From an uncultured Eubacteriales bacterium (GTDB taxonomy: Bacteria > Bacillota > Clostridia > TANB77 > CAG-508): a stretch of 44,189 bases of DNA. Both the position numbers and the translations under genes were made by a program. Under the pieces are notes generated by a model, which searched no databases, was not told the origin of the DNA, and was given only the letters and a program-made list of their open reading frames with translations. Location: NCBI GenBank assembly GCA_948468315.1, contig CAOKHL010000014.1, positions 1-44,189 on the forward strand, written 5' to 3'. Shown here piece by piece: positions 1-9,000 of this stretch. Within the stretch, counting starts at the first letter, position 1. Each line of letters starts with the position of its first letter.

Positions 1-2
1 AT

Positions 3-353
3 CCGGGTAATAAGGAGGTTCAAAAATTTATGAGTGAAAACAAATACCTAAAACAAGCTAAAGAAGAACTAGCTTACTTAAGTGATGACCCTGATTTCCA
101 ACTTTTTGTAGAGTCTCGTGCTGGTATGCTTAGAGATATTGAATGTATGAAAAGATGTGGATATAGAGATGGTAGAGAAGATGGATTAAAAGATGGCAAA
201 ATCGAAGGCAAAATCGAGGGTAAAATGGAAGGTAAAATGGAAGAAAAAATAAATTTAGCAAAAAAGATGAAAGCAAAAAAGATGCCTTTAGATGATATCA
301 TTGAATTAACTGGTTTAACCAAAGAAGAATTAAATAAATTAAATGTTTCTTAG
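3..353 (+). CDS. Rpn-family recombination-promoting nuclease/putative transposase, 3' part
   Basis: The frame is open from the left edge, so this is the C-terminal part of a longer protein. The ATG at 30 with an AGGAGG-like stretch in front is probably an internal Met, because the upstream codons (PGNKEVQKF) fit the family. The visible part has the helical segment typical of the PD-(D/E)XK nuclease-transposase (Rpn/PDDEXK_2) C-terminus, a short tandem repeat of G-K-I/M-E units at roughly residues 55-72 of the visible part, and a final helix resembling a small helix-turn-helix (MPLDDIIELTGLTKEEL). Rpn proteins are DNA nucleases linked to recombination; many copies are decayed. The nuclease core lies outside the window, so activity cannot be judged. 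Confidence 0.75.
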   Translation, partial: PGNKEVQKFMSENKYLKQAKEELAYLSDDPDFQLFVESRAGMLRDIECMKRCGYRDGREDGLKDGKIEGKIEGKMEGKMEEKINLAKKMKAKKMPLDDIIELTGLTKEELNKLNVS

Positions 354-368
354 TTGTACAAATAATAA

Positions 369-389
369 ACTATATAAAATTTATATAGT
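369..389. repeat. AT-only perfect palindrome
   Basis: A 10-bp perfect inverted repeat (ACTATATAAA / TTTATATAGT) with a single-base centre lies 16 bases after the Rpn stop codon. It may act as a weak terminator or be part of a small AT-rich element. The stretch AATAATAAACTATATA recurs near 39088-39103. Confidence 0.4.
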
Positions 390-421
390 AGCAATATGAC
401 ATAAGTAAGGTTTTTAAGCAG

Positions 422-468
422 AAAAGTGTGTTAATTTTGTTTTATCAAAGTTAGCACACTCTTCTTTT
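422..468. terminator. bidirectional Rho-independent terminator
   Basis: An 18-bp stem (about 422-439 with 446-463) including G-U pairs closes over a TTTTAT loop. T-rich sequence follows on both strands. It separates the convergent Rpn gene (+) from the end of the EPS operon (-). Confidence 0.8.
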
Positions 469-1249
469 ATCTTTTTAAATTAACAATCATCTTTTCTTTC
501 AAAGATAATTTAAACTCTCTAGGTTCATCAATATCTATTTTTTTATTTTCTAAAACCAAACTTGGATTTATAGTTGTAAGTTCTTCTAGTTTATCTTCTC
601 CTATTATAATTTTCATTTCACTTAAAGCTTGTGATATTCTTGGATAAATTGAATTCTTTTTGTGAACATCACTCCCAAGAAAATGAACCATATCATTTTC
701 TAATAATTTTCTTACAATAAGCTGAGCTTTCTCTCCATATAATCCAATTATGCTTCCATAGTTAGATTGCATTAGTACACCTTTTTGAATTAAATCATAT
801 ATTAGTTCTGGCTCCTTCTGTATAAATGAATATCTTTCAGGATGTGCTAGAACTGGTATAAGTTTATATTCTAACATATCATATATGATGTCATACATAT
901 TCATAGGTTTACTATTAAGCGGAAATTCAAAAAGTACATAATTTGTATTGTTTATACTTGTTGCCTTTCCTGTCTCTAAAAGATTTATGATATTTTGTGT
1001 TATATAAATTTCATTTCCTAAATATAATTTTAAATCAATATTTTTCTTATATAAGTTTTCTGAAATTGCTTTAATCCATACTTCTCTTTCTGCTACATTT
1101 ACTTCATAATATTCTTCCATATAATGTGATGTTGAAATTACAGAATCAAATCCTGCTTCTTTTGCTTCTTTTAATAATTCAAATGTTTCTTCTACGCTTT
1201 TAGAGCCATCATCAACACCTGGAAGTATATGTGAATGAAAATCTATCAT
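467..1249 (-). CDS. CpsB/CapC (YwqE)-type tyrosine-protein phosphatase, PHP domain
   Basis: A metal-dependent protein-tyrosine phosphatase of the PHP superfamily. It dephosphorylates the partner BY-kinase and so controls polymer length and output of EPS. PHP metal-ligand motifs are visible: N-terminal DFHSHILPGVDDG (residues 3-15), TSHYMEE (about 40), HPERY (about 137) and GSDVHKK (about 192). Length (260 aa) is normal for CpsB/YwqE. The ATG at 1249 is preceded by AAAGGAG. It is the last gene of the run, 27 bases after the kinase gene, and ends inside the terminator stem. Wzz, kinase and phosphatase adjacent to each other is the classical Firmicute EPS control module. Confidence 0.93.
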   Translation of the reverse strand: MIDFHSHILPGVDDGSKSVEETFELLKEAKEAGFDSVISTSHYMEEYYEVNVAEREVWIKAISENLYKKNIDLKLYLGNEIYITQNIINLLETGKATSINNTNYVLFEFPLNSKPMNMYDIIYDMLEYKLIPVLAHPERYSFIQKEPELIYDLIQKGVLMQSNYGSIIGLYGEKAQLIVRKLLENDMVHFLGSDVHKKNSIYPRISQALSEMKIIIGEDKLEELTTINPSLVLENKKIDIDEPREFKLSLKEKMIVNLKR

Positions 1250-1276
1250 TTTTTTGCTCCTTTAATTGCTCATTTT

Positions 1277-2254
1277 CTAAAGTTTTTTCTTCTCTTTGTC
1301 CAAGTAATCATTAATTTGCTTTAATATGTCATTAGTTTTATCTAATGGTACCTGTTCTTTATTTATTTGTTTAACAGGCTTTTTGTCTTCTATAAATAAA
1401 TCATCTGCATCTGTAAGAAAATCGTTATCATCCTCTTCTTCAATCTTTTTAGTACTTATTTCATTTTTCATAATTTTACTAAAGTTCACTGGTTTTGATG
1501 TTTGTTTTTTTAACAAATTTCCTGGTTCCTTCTTATTCTTTCCTGATAAAATCTTATCTTCTCCATAATAATAATATCTTTCTCCATAACGTTTAGCAGA
1601 TACTGGAACTTTATTAATTACTACTCCTGCAATCTTTCCTCCAACATTTTGTATATTTCTTACAACTCTTTCTAATGCATCTTTTTTGGTTATTTTATGT
1701 GCTGTTACAACTATTGTAGAATCTGCTAATCTTGATAAAATTACAGAGTCTGTAACTAATTCACTAGGTGTTCCATCTATAATTACCATATCACAAGCTT
1801 CTTTTAGTTCGTCTAATAATCTAATCATTTGTGCTGAAACTAAAAGTTCAGAAGGGTTTGGAGGTACATTTCCTGCTGTAATTACATATAAATTTTCTAC
1901 TTCTGTTTTTTGTATATAGTTTTCTATATTTTCAGATAGTCTACCTTTTTCATCAATTTCTACTTGTGATAAAAAGTTTGATAACCCTGGCTTTGGAGAT
2001 AGTCCAAATATTGCATATTGTCTACCTTTTCTCATATCTGCATCTATTAGTACTACCTTTTTTCCTGCTTGTGCAAATGTAACTGCTAAGTTTGAAGATA
2101 CCCAACTTTTTCCCTCACTTGGAAATGTTGATGTTAAAAGTAAAACTTTCATTTTTTTATTTACATTCATAAATTGGATATTTGTTCTTAATGTTCTAAA
2201 TACTTCTGAAATAGGAGATTTTGGATTTTTATGTGCTATTACTTCTTTTTTCAT
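1277..2254 (-). CDS. CpsD/CapB-type bacterial tyrosine kinase (BY-kinase)
   Basis: Cytoplasmic autophosphorylating ATPase that works with the neighbouring Wzz-like membrane adaptor. Walker A (TSTFPSEGKSW, residues 41-51), Walker A' (VLIDADMRKG, about 68) and a Walker B-like VIIDGTP (about 157) are present. A tyrosine cluster (RYGERYYYYGED) lies near residue 225, but it is not at the extreme C-terminus as in CpsD/YwqD. About 95 further residues follow, rich in Lys, then Asp/Glu (IEEEDDNDFLTDADD). That tail is unusual for the family. The start is supported by AAAGGAGG, and the gene overlaps the upstream Wzz gene by 4 bases (ATGA), which implies translational coupling. Confidence 0.92.
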   Translation of the reverse strand: MKKEVIAHKNPKSPISEVFRTLRTNIQFMNVNKKMKVLLLTSTFPSEGKSWVSSNLAVTFAQAGKKVVLIDADMRKGRQYAIFGLSPKPGLSNFLSQVEIDEKGRLSENIENYIQKTEVENLYVITAGNVPPNPSELLVSAQMIRLLDELKEACDMVIIDGTPSELVTDSVILSRLADSTIVVTAHKITKKDALERVVRNIQNVGGKIAGVVINKVPVSAKRYGERYYYYGEDKILSGKNKKEPGNLLKKQTSKPVNFSKIMKNEISTKKIEEEDDNDFLTDADDLFIEDKKPVKQINKEQVPLDKTNDILKQINDYLDKEKKKL

Positions 2255-2964
2255 TTTCTTTTTCCTCCTTTTTCAATGTTAAAGTTTTCTAAAAGTGGAA
2301 TTGATACTAGTACTGGTAATCCAACTCCTTTTTCAACATCTTCTGGTGTTTTTACTGTTGTATCTAACATGTTTGCTACTAATATATACATTATAGCTAT
2401 TACTAATCCTCCAAATGCAAATATAACTATGTCTTTACTATGGTGAATATTAGATGGTGTACTTTCAACTTCTGCTTCATCTAATATATCAATATTATTT
2501 ATATGATAACGATTTTGGATTTCTTGTATAAAAACTTTTGCAATTTCGTTTGCAATTTTTGCAGAATATGCTGCATTTTCATTTGTTACTGTTATGTTAA
2601 TTATATCTGTGTCTTCTTTATTTTTTACACTTACATTTTTTCTTAAATTATCTTCACTTACATCTATACCTAAATTTGAAATAACTCTTCTTATAACTGT
2701 ATTACTTTTTACAATATCACTATATGTAGAAACTAATTTTGAATTTAATGTTACATCTGTTGTTGTTATAGCATTTTTAGTATCTCCATTAGATGATTGC
2801 TCAGAACCAGCTAATAAAAGTGTTGTTGTTGAACTATATTTTGGAGTTGTAAATCCAAATGTATAAATAATTCCTATTCCAGCTGTTATTATTACTATTA
2901 ATATTATTTGAAAAATTTTGCTCCAAAATAAATTTAATAATTCTTTTAAATCTAATTCTTCCAT
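2251..2964 (-). CDS. Wzz/YveK-family chain-length determinant and kinase activator
   Basis: Polysaccharide co-polymerase of the Gram-positive CpsC/CapA type. It has an N-terminal Wzz signature (ELDLKELLNLFWSKI), a first membrane helix near residues 18-36, an extracytoplasmic alpha/beta region, and a second membrane helix near 178-197. A short cytoplasmic C-terminus follows, and in this family that segment activates the BY-kinase. Length (237 aa) is typical. The start has AGGGGAG in front, and the stop overlaps the kinase start. It is expected to form a membrane ring that sets polymer length together with the Wzy polymerase encoded about 9 kb upstream. Confidence 0.9.
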   Translation of the reverse strand: MEELDLKELLNLFWSKIFQIILIVIITAGIGIIYTFGFTTPKYSSTTTLLLAGSEQSSNGDTKNAITTTDVTLNSKLVSTYSDIVKSNTVIRRVISNLGIDVSEDNLRKNVSVKNKEDTDIINITVTNENAAYSAKIANEIAKVFIQEIQNRYHINNIDILDEAEVESTPSNIHHSKDIVIFAFGGLVIAIMYILVANMLDTTVKTPEDVEKGVGLPVLVSIPLLENFNIEKGGKRK

Positions 2965-2977
2965 CTTTCTCCCCTAA

Positions 2978-3838
2978 CTAATTTTCTGGTGTATATTGCT
3001 CTTTTTCTCTTTTTATTTTCCTAATACTTTTTATTAAGCCATAAATAACAATAAGTATAATTCCTATACTTAACAATACACTTCCATATTTTAATACATT
3101 ACCTAATATGTCATTTAATATACTCCTTAGTACTTCTGATGTACCATCATTCAAAATTGTTATACTTGAAATTCTAACTTTTGAATTTATATAGTTTTGA
3201 GCAAATAATAAAAGTATACCATCAATTGTAAATGCTATTCCTATTCTTGCAATTACTCTATAAATTCTTTTTAAGGTTAACAAAATTATTAATACTATAC
3301 ATACACCTATACCAATTAATATACCTTTTTTTGCTAAATTAATATATCTTTCAATTTGTTTATATCCTGTATGTATTTTTTGTTCATAATTTGTATGAGA
3401 AATTGTAGCTTCATATTCTTTGCAAATTGTGTCAACAAATGTATCTATTGATTTTCTTTGAGTAGCTGATATTTTTCCATTTAAAGAATTATTTATATTT
3501 TCATTTAATCTTTCTTTTATTTCTTCTGTATTTATTTTTTCATCCATACCATTATAAATATTGTTTATTATTATTTTGGTATCTTTTTTTACTTTTTCTT
3601 TTGCTACAATATCATTTAAAACTTCTTCATCTAATCCTGATTGATGTATATAATTTTCAAAATTAGACTTAGTATCTTCATATATTTTATCATAATAGTT
3701 TTGTTCATCTAATTTTGATAAAACATAGTCTTTACTAAGTATAGAAGAGGAAAATATATTAATTAAAATTAATAAAAGTATCGCTAAAGCTAAAATTGTA
3801 GCTACTATATATTGTATTATATTTTTTACTACTTTCAT
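2978..3838 (-). CDS. unknown membrane protein with extracytoplasmic domain
   Basis: I do not recognise this family. The 286-residue protein has one N-terminal membrane helix (about residues 8-30), then about 150 mostly helical, charged residues likely outside the cell (KLDEQNYYDKIYEDTKSNF region). Three hydrophobic segments follow near 172-190, 197-213 and 248-268, and then a basic tail (RKIKREKEQ). An AGGAGG site precedes the ATG. It sits between the sortase gene (9 bases away) and the Wzz gene (13 bases away), so it is co-transcribed with surface-anchoring and polymer-control genes. A role in export or cell-envelope assembly is only an inference from context. Confidence 0.7.
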   Translation of the reverse strand: MKVVKNIIQYIVATILALAILLLILINIFSSSILSKDYVLSKLDEQNYYDKIYEDTKSNFENYIHQSGLDEEVLNDIVAKEKVKKDTKIIINNIYNGMDEKINTEEIKERLNENINNSLNGKISATQRKSIDTFVDTICKEYEATISHTNYEQKIHTGYKQIERYINLAKKGILIGIGVCIVLIILLTLKRIYRVIARIGIAFTIDGILLLFAQNYINSKVRISSITILNDGTSEVLRSILNDILGNVLKYGSVLLSIGIILIVIYGLIKSIRKIKREKEQYTPEN

Positions 3839-3847
3839 TTTTTCCTC

Positions 3848-4468
3848 CTAACTTTCTAATTCTGCATATACTACATACCTTTGTGTTGCATATCCTATGT
3901 TGTTAAATGGATAGCATGTGTATACCATTAAAATTTCTTTTTCTTTTTGAATTGGAAGTTTGTCTACTTCGGTTTCGTTTATTAATTGCATATCATATAT
4001 TTTATAATTAAATTCTCCATATGAAGTTGTAACTTGGATTTTATTTCCAATTTGTAATTCTGAAAATCTTCTAAAAACTTTCTTTGAATTATGCCCCATA
4101 TAAATTATAGAGCCTCCTTCTCCTGGAAAATAACTACCACTTGAATGTCCTACTCCTTTTTTTAAGATGTCTAATGCATCTCCATAATATACAGGAAGAT
4201 CTATATCTATTTTTGGTATTTTTATTGTACCATATTTGTTTCCATATTCTGGATAATTTATAATTTTGTTTTCTTCATTCATTACTGGATCAACAGCTTC
4301 TTTTCCTTCACTAACACCTATTGATACTTTGTTTATTAGTGACATGGTTTCTTCTACTTTAGCCCCAAATAAAAAATAACCTAAGCCTAAAATGATGGCA
4401 GTAATAAATAAAGCAACTATTAATTCAATAATAGTTGCTTTTATTGTATTTATTACAAAATTATGCAT
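3848..4468 (-). CDS. class D sortase
   Basis: Membrane-bound cysteine transpeptidase that cleaves LPXTG-like signals and attaches proteins to the cell wall. It has an N-terminal membrane helix (about residues 12-33). The catalytic His lies in IIYMGHNS, the Cys in MVYTCYPF, and the Arg in ATQRYVVY. The YYGDALDILKKGVGH segment is typical of class D enzymes. Length (206 aa) is normal. Its start lies inside the end of the upstream small surface-protein gene (8-base overlap), so the two are translationally coupled. That makes the upstream protein, with its LAYTG motif, the likely main substrate. The LPKTG cohesin protein one gene further upstream is a second candidate. Confidence 0.92.
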   Translation of the reverse strand: MHNFVINTIKATIIELIVALFITAIILGLGYFLFGAKVEETMSLINKVSIGVSEGKEAVDPVMNEENKIINYPEYGNKYGTIKIPKIDIDLPVYYGDALDILKKGVGHSSGSYFPGEGGSIIYMGHNSKKVFRRFSELQIGNKIQVTTSYGEFNYKIYDMQLINETEVDKLPIQKEKEILMVYTCYPFNNIGYATQRYVVYAELES

Positions 4469-4976
4469 TAGCTAATTTCTTTCTAGCAACTACTGAAGCT
4501 AGGGCTATAACTGCTATTGAAGAAACAACTAAAACTATGTTATTATTTCCTGTGTAAGCAAGTTTTCCATTATTGTTGCTAACTGTTTCAATTAATTTTC
4601 CGTTTTTGTAAACTTCAACTGCTTTAGTTTTGAAAACTAATGTAACGTTTACAATACTTGCAGCTTCGTTAGCTATTGATTTTAATTGGTCTTTTTGAGC
4701 TTTTGATAATTTTGTGTAATCTGTAACACCAGCATCTTCCATAACTTTTACAGCTTCTTCAGCTTTAGCTACTATTGCATTAGCTTCAGATTCTGTAACT
4801 GGGTAATCAGCTAAATATCTTTCGATTTTTACTTTATCAGATTTTGTCATTCCGTATTTAGCTCCCATATTGTATAGAGTTTCTGCTAAATTATCATTGT
4901 TTGCAGCGTTAACTCCTGTTACAACCATTAATACTAACATTACTGCTAAAATTGAAATTGTTAAAACTTTTTTCAT
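4461..4976 (-). CDS. small secreted cell-wall protein with LAYTG sorting signal
   Basis: A 171-residue protein with a signal peptide (MKKVLTISILAVMLVLMVVT, cleavage probably after GVNA). A helical body of about 110 residues follows, containing KSDKVKIERYLADYPVTESE. The C-terminus has a non-canonical sorting signal: LAYTG near residue 139, a hydrophobic stretch and a basic end (RKKLANA). It has no recognisable enzymatic domain. Its own strong promoter, a GGGAGG site, and a richer mix of G/C-containing codons than its neighbours suggest high expression. The overlapping sortase gene suggests a dedicated enzyme-substrate pair. The function of the exposed domain is unknown. Confidence 0.85.
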   Translation of the reverse strand: MKKVLTISILAVMLVLMVVTGVNAANNDNLAETLYNMGAKYGMTKSDKVKIERYLADYPVTESEANAIVAKAEEAVKVMEDAGVTDYTKLSKAQKDQLKSIANEAASIVNVTLVFKTKAVEVYKNGKLIETVSNNNGKLAYTGNNNIVLVVSSIAVIALASVVARKKLANA

Positions 4977-5008
4977 TTTAAATCCTCCCTTTTTATAAAA
5001 CTGTCTTT

Positions 5009-5037
5009 ATTATATCATCTTAAAATCAATTATGCAA
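5009..5037 (-). promoter_or_regulatory. sigma-A promoter of surface protein-sortase module
   Basis: On the minus strand, TTGCAT (5032-5037) and TATAAT (5009-5014) are separated by 17 bases. The element lies 33 bases upstream of the ATG at 4976. Confidence 0.75.
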
Positions 5038-5083
5038 TACTTTTTTTGCAATTTTTACACTTTTTTTCTGTTTTTTATTTTGT

Positions 5084-5809
5084 TTATATTGATTTGTATT
5101 TTATTAGAAAAATCATACCTGCTATAATTAGTGAAACTGCTGTAATTGCCATTGTTTTGAATCCTGTTTTGGGTAATATTTTTGATGTTATTGTGTTGTC
5201 TTGATTTTGAGTTTGCTTTTGGTTTGCGTTTTCCATTATTTTTTCATTGTTGTTATTTTTTAATATATCATTTGTTTGATATTGGCTTTTTTCACTTTGT
5301 TCAGGTTTAGGTTCTTCTTTTTTTTCTATTATTATAATTTCTTTTTCTTTCTCAAAATTTATATCTAAATCATCATCATTTATAGTTAATAATCCTGATT
5401 TTAGTTTTATAGTAGTTTTTCCTAGTTCTACATTTTCTTTTAATGTAAAAGTAATTTTTGCTATTGCCTCATTTGGGTTTGCTGTTGTTTTTGTCTCTCC
5501 AATTAATCTTCCTGTACTTTTGACATACCCTACTATCCAATTTTCTTGTGCTTCTACTTTCACTTCACTAAATATGTTTTTATCATATTCTAATATCATT
5601 TCATATCCTATCATTGCATTTTGTGGAATTTCTATAAATTCTCCTAACTCTATTGTAAATGTTACATTTTTTGTATCTTGTGTTATATTAATGTCTCCTG
5701 TAAAATCAATCTGTATACTTGGCTCGGTTTCCTCTTCAGTAGCATATGATGTTTGAAATATGGATATTGTTATTAATAAAATAATAATACTAGTTAGTAT
5801 TTTTCTCAT
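5084..5809 (-). CDS. cohesin-domain cell-wall protein with LPKTG anchor
   Basis: A secreted protein with a signal peptide and one cohesin-like beta-sandwich at about residues 28-150. The start IQIDFTGDINITQ, the central GYEMILEYDKNIFSEV and the GKTTIKLKSG region follow the cohesin pattern. A Gln/Asn/Lys-rich linker comes next, then ILPKTG near residue 213, a membrane segment and a basic end (KYKSI). Cohesins bind dockerins. The gene just upstream (6008-9469) encodes a C-terminal dockerin, so this protein could hold that hydrolase on the cell wall. The start is the ATG at 5809 with GGAG six bases before it; a TTG four codons earlier would overlap that site. The cohesin call rests on pattern recognition only. 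Confidence 0.78.
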   Translation of the reverse strand: MRKILTSIIILLITISIFQTSYATEEETEPSIQIDFTGDINITQDTKNVTFTIELGEFIEIPQNAMIGYEMILEYDKNIFSEVKVEAQENWIVGYVKSTGRLIGETKTTANPNEAIAKITFTLKENVELGKTTIKLKSGLLTINDDDLDINFEKEKEIIIIEKKEEPKPEQSEKSQYQTNDILKNNNNEKIMENANQKQTQNQDNTITSKILPKTGFKTMAITAVSLIIAGMIFLIKYKSI

Positions 5810-5839
5810 TTTCTTCTCCAATTTTGTCTATTTTTTATT

Positions 5840-5868
5840 ATTTTATCATTATTACCTTTTTATGACAA
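5840..5868 (-). promoter_or_regulatory. promoter of cohesin gene
   Basis: Minus strand TTGTCA (5863-5868) and TAAAAT (5840-5845) with a 17-base spacer, 30 bases upstream of the ATG at 5809. It follows a terminator, so the cohesin gene begins a new transcription unit. Confidence 0.6.
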
Positions 5869-5968
5869 TATAGTTTATTTTTCTTTTAAATTACAAATTT
5901 ATTACATTTATATGACATTTTTCTTGTATATAATTATTTATATTTTATTTTTAAATTATAAAATTTAG

Positions 5969-5996
5969 ACCCAAAGTATTTTTTTATACTTTGGGT
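5969..5996 (-). terminator. terminator after the GH39/dockerin gene
   Basis: A perfect 10-bp stem (ACCCAAAGTA / TACTTTGGGT) with an 8-base AT loop lies 11 bases past the stop of the 1153-residue gene. The following minus-strand sequence is T/A-rich (TCTAAATTTT). Confidence 0.7.
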
Positions 5997-6007
5997 TGTT
6001 TTGAAAC

Positions 6008-9000
6008 TTATATTATATCTCTTTCTAATACAATTAATCTCATTTTGATTAAATCTCTAGTATTTATACTTTTTCCATCTAAATCACAGTCAGCTGCCAA
6101 TAATGATATTTCATCTAAATTGTTTCTTTTTAGTAAATATCTTCTTAGTTTCATTACATCTTTTATATTTACATCTCCGTCTTTGTTTATATCTCCATTA
6201 ACAATTAAAGTATATTCTTCTCCTCCATCTGTTACTAATATATCTCCTGTTGCTATTTTATCAGTTTCTGTTAATTTAGTTTCATTTCTAATAATTTCAT
6301 ATTTTATTGGTAAATTTAGGTTTTTATCAAAATTATATCTGTTTGTATTATTTTTTATATTCAAAATATAATTATCTCTTATTTTATATTCCTTGTCCAT
6401 ACTTTCCATTATTGCAAATTCTGTTGTTGTTTCATTTCCTGCATTATCTGTTGCAATTATCTTGTAGAAACCTTCTTCTGAAAGTTGTACTCCTGTTGTA
6501 TAATTTTCTACTTCATATGAATTTAAATATAGTTTTATTTCTTTTAAGTTTTCATCTTGAATTATTGGAGTTGCGTTATCTATATATAATTTTCCATTTT
6601 CAGCTCCAGTAATTGTTGGCGGTATTTTGTCTATATTATTGACATGTGCTGTTAATCTTAATTCTGTTCCTTTTATTTTAAATTTGAATGTAAATTCTCC
6701 ATTTTCTGTAAATGTGTATGTTGTTTTGTTTTCATTGTTTGTTTCTTCTATTTCATATTTAGAGTCTAATGTTACTATTACATCTTGATTTGTTAATTGT
6801 TCTGCTGAATATTTTATTGTTGCTGGATTTTTGCAAATGTCAAATTCTACTGTTGTTTGATTTCCGACTTTGTCTTCTGCAATTAATTTGTAACTTCCTT
6901 CTTCTGAAATTGTACTATTTATTTTATAATCTGGTATTAATTCTAAGTCTTTGTATAATAGAACTTGCTTAAGATTTTCGTCTTGGATTTTTGGAGTTAT
7001 ATTTTGTATGTATAATTTGTTATTTTGTACTCCTATTATTGTAGGTGCTTTTTTGTCTATATTGTTGACTTCTACTGTCTTTTTGAATGCTCGTCCTTTT
7101 ACCCTGTATTCAAATGTAAAACTTCCATTGTTTTCAAATGTGTGTGTTTTACTATTTGAATTGTTTGTTATTGTTATATTGGCATTTGTTTTAAGTGTTG
7201 CGGTTACATTTTGGTTTGTTAAGGTTGTTGTTGTGTAGGTAATTTCTACTGGGTTGTTTGTTATATATTCGTCTATGTATAGGTTAGCAAATTGTATTGC
7301 CCAATCTGCTAGTAGTTTACTGTGTAGGTTTTTACTTATTATTAAACCTGTTTTTATGTCATTTTCTTCTTTTAAACTGTTTATATAATCTGCTTTTTCG
7401 TAGTAGTCTTGGCTGAATTGTAGTATTTTATTTGGGTATATCATTTCTAGCTCTGTGTCATTTGTTAAAGTTTCTGCTTCTGTAATTAGTTTTTGTGTTT
7501 CTGTTAGGTTTGCATTCCTTGTTTTTGTACTTACTGTTACTAGGTCTTCATAGGAGTTTCCTATATCATTTAGTGCGTCTAACATTGAACTTAAGGTTAC
7601 ATATTCTATTTGTAGTGCTTTTGATTTGTAACTTTGAATTATTGCGTTTCCTAGATTGTAGTGTTGTTTCATTAGGTTTATTGCTGTTGTTTCGTCTAGG
7701 CTCGATACTTCCGAAATGTTTTGCATTCTTTGTTTTAGTGTGTTTATTGATGATTGTAAGCCTGGTACTTTTGTTATTTCATTTTGGAAGTTTGTTTCGA
7801 ATTCTTCATATTTGGGAATAGATGTGTTTGAGATTGCTCGGTAGAAACTTTTTGTTGATATGTTGTATAAATATACTGGGGATGTTGTTATTGTTATTTT
7901 GCCTGTTTCGTCTGGTTGGATGTCTTTACCATATATGTCTTTTGCAGTCATGTTATTTAGTGAGATATTATATGTGTTGTCTGTGTTGTCTGACCATGCT
8001 ATTATTAGTGGGGTGCCGTCTTTGTTGTAGACATGGGTTTCTAGGCCTTGTTTTATATTTAAATTTCCTATGTATTCTGAGCCATTGGTGTTTTGGTAAT
8101 AGTTCTTCATAGCATAATAAGATAATTTTGGAGTATAGTTATTATTTATCAATCCATAATTGTGTTCTTTATTTGTTGTATCTTTTCCAATATTCCATAA
8201 ATTATATATTAATGCAACTTCTGCACTCTGTTCATCTAAAATAACTGTTTGTTGTATTAATTTATCAGCTTGAATTTCCTCATTTACATTATATTGGTTA
8301 TATGATGGTATCCCATATTCTGTTATATATTGCTTTGTAAAACCTCCAAAAGTGTTAAATAATTTATTATGAATATCTATTTTTTTCAAAAACACTTGAT
8401 TTTGTATTTTATTATTATAAATATCATATGGATGATATGCATACCCACTTGAATATCCATATACTTCTGTATTTATTTCTTTAAAGAAATTCTCAGACGA
8501 TATATATGTATTTCCATCATTTAGAGAAACAGCTGTTGCTCCTGTTATTACTTGTATACTATTATCAATACTTTTTAATTTTTTATATGTTCTTTTTATT
8601 ACCTCCTCATACCATTTAATATCTTCATCACTCATATATGCTCCATTCGAATTGCTGTAATTGGGTTCATTTAAGATTTGGTAATATTTTATAAATGGAT
8701 ATTTTTTAGCTACTTCTTCAACAAACTCTATAAATTGATTTAATTCGTCTTCAGTATTAATCTTTAAATCATTTCCTGCCAAATAACCTGCTTTTTGTTC
8801 ATTAAAAATTCCAACAATTTTTTTATTGGTATTTGTCAAATATGAATCATATCCGGAAAAATCATAAGTTCCATTATTTTTATCTATAACATTCCAAACA
8901 AATTCTATACGTAGATAATTTGTTCCTAAATTATTATTTAATTCTGAACTTTTTCTATATTTTTCCCACGTTCCATCTTTATAATGACATGAGACTCCTT

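Noticed and set aside
74..322. Minus-strand frame opposite the Rpn gene
   Set aside because: It mirrors the G-K-I/M-E repeats, has no ribosome site and is a shadow of the real gene.
30..353. ATG at 30 with AGGAGG-like sequence as a true gene start
   Set aside because: The frame is open to the window edge, and the upstream residues fit the Rpn family, so the gene is cut by the window rather than starting here.
6307..8112. Several Leu/Phe-rich plus-strand frames within the hydrolase gene
   Set aside because: Their composition is that expected from the reverse strand of a coding region; no initiation signals or domains.
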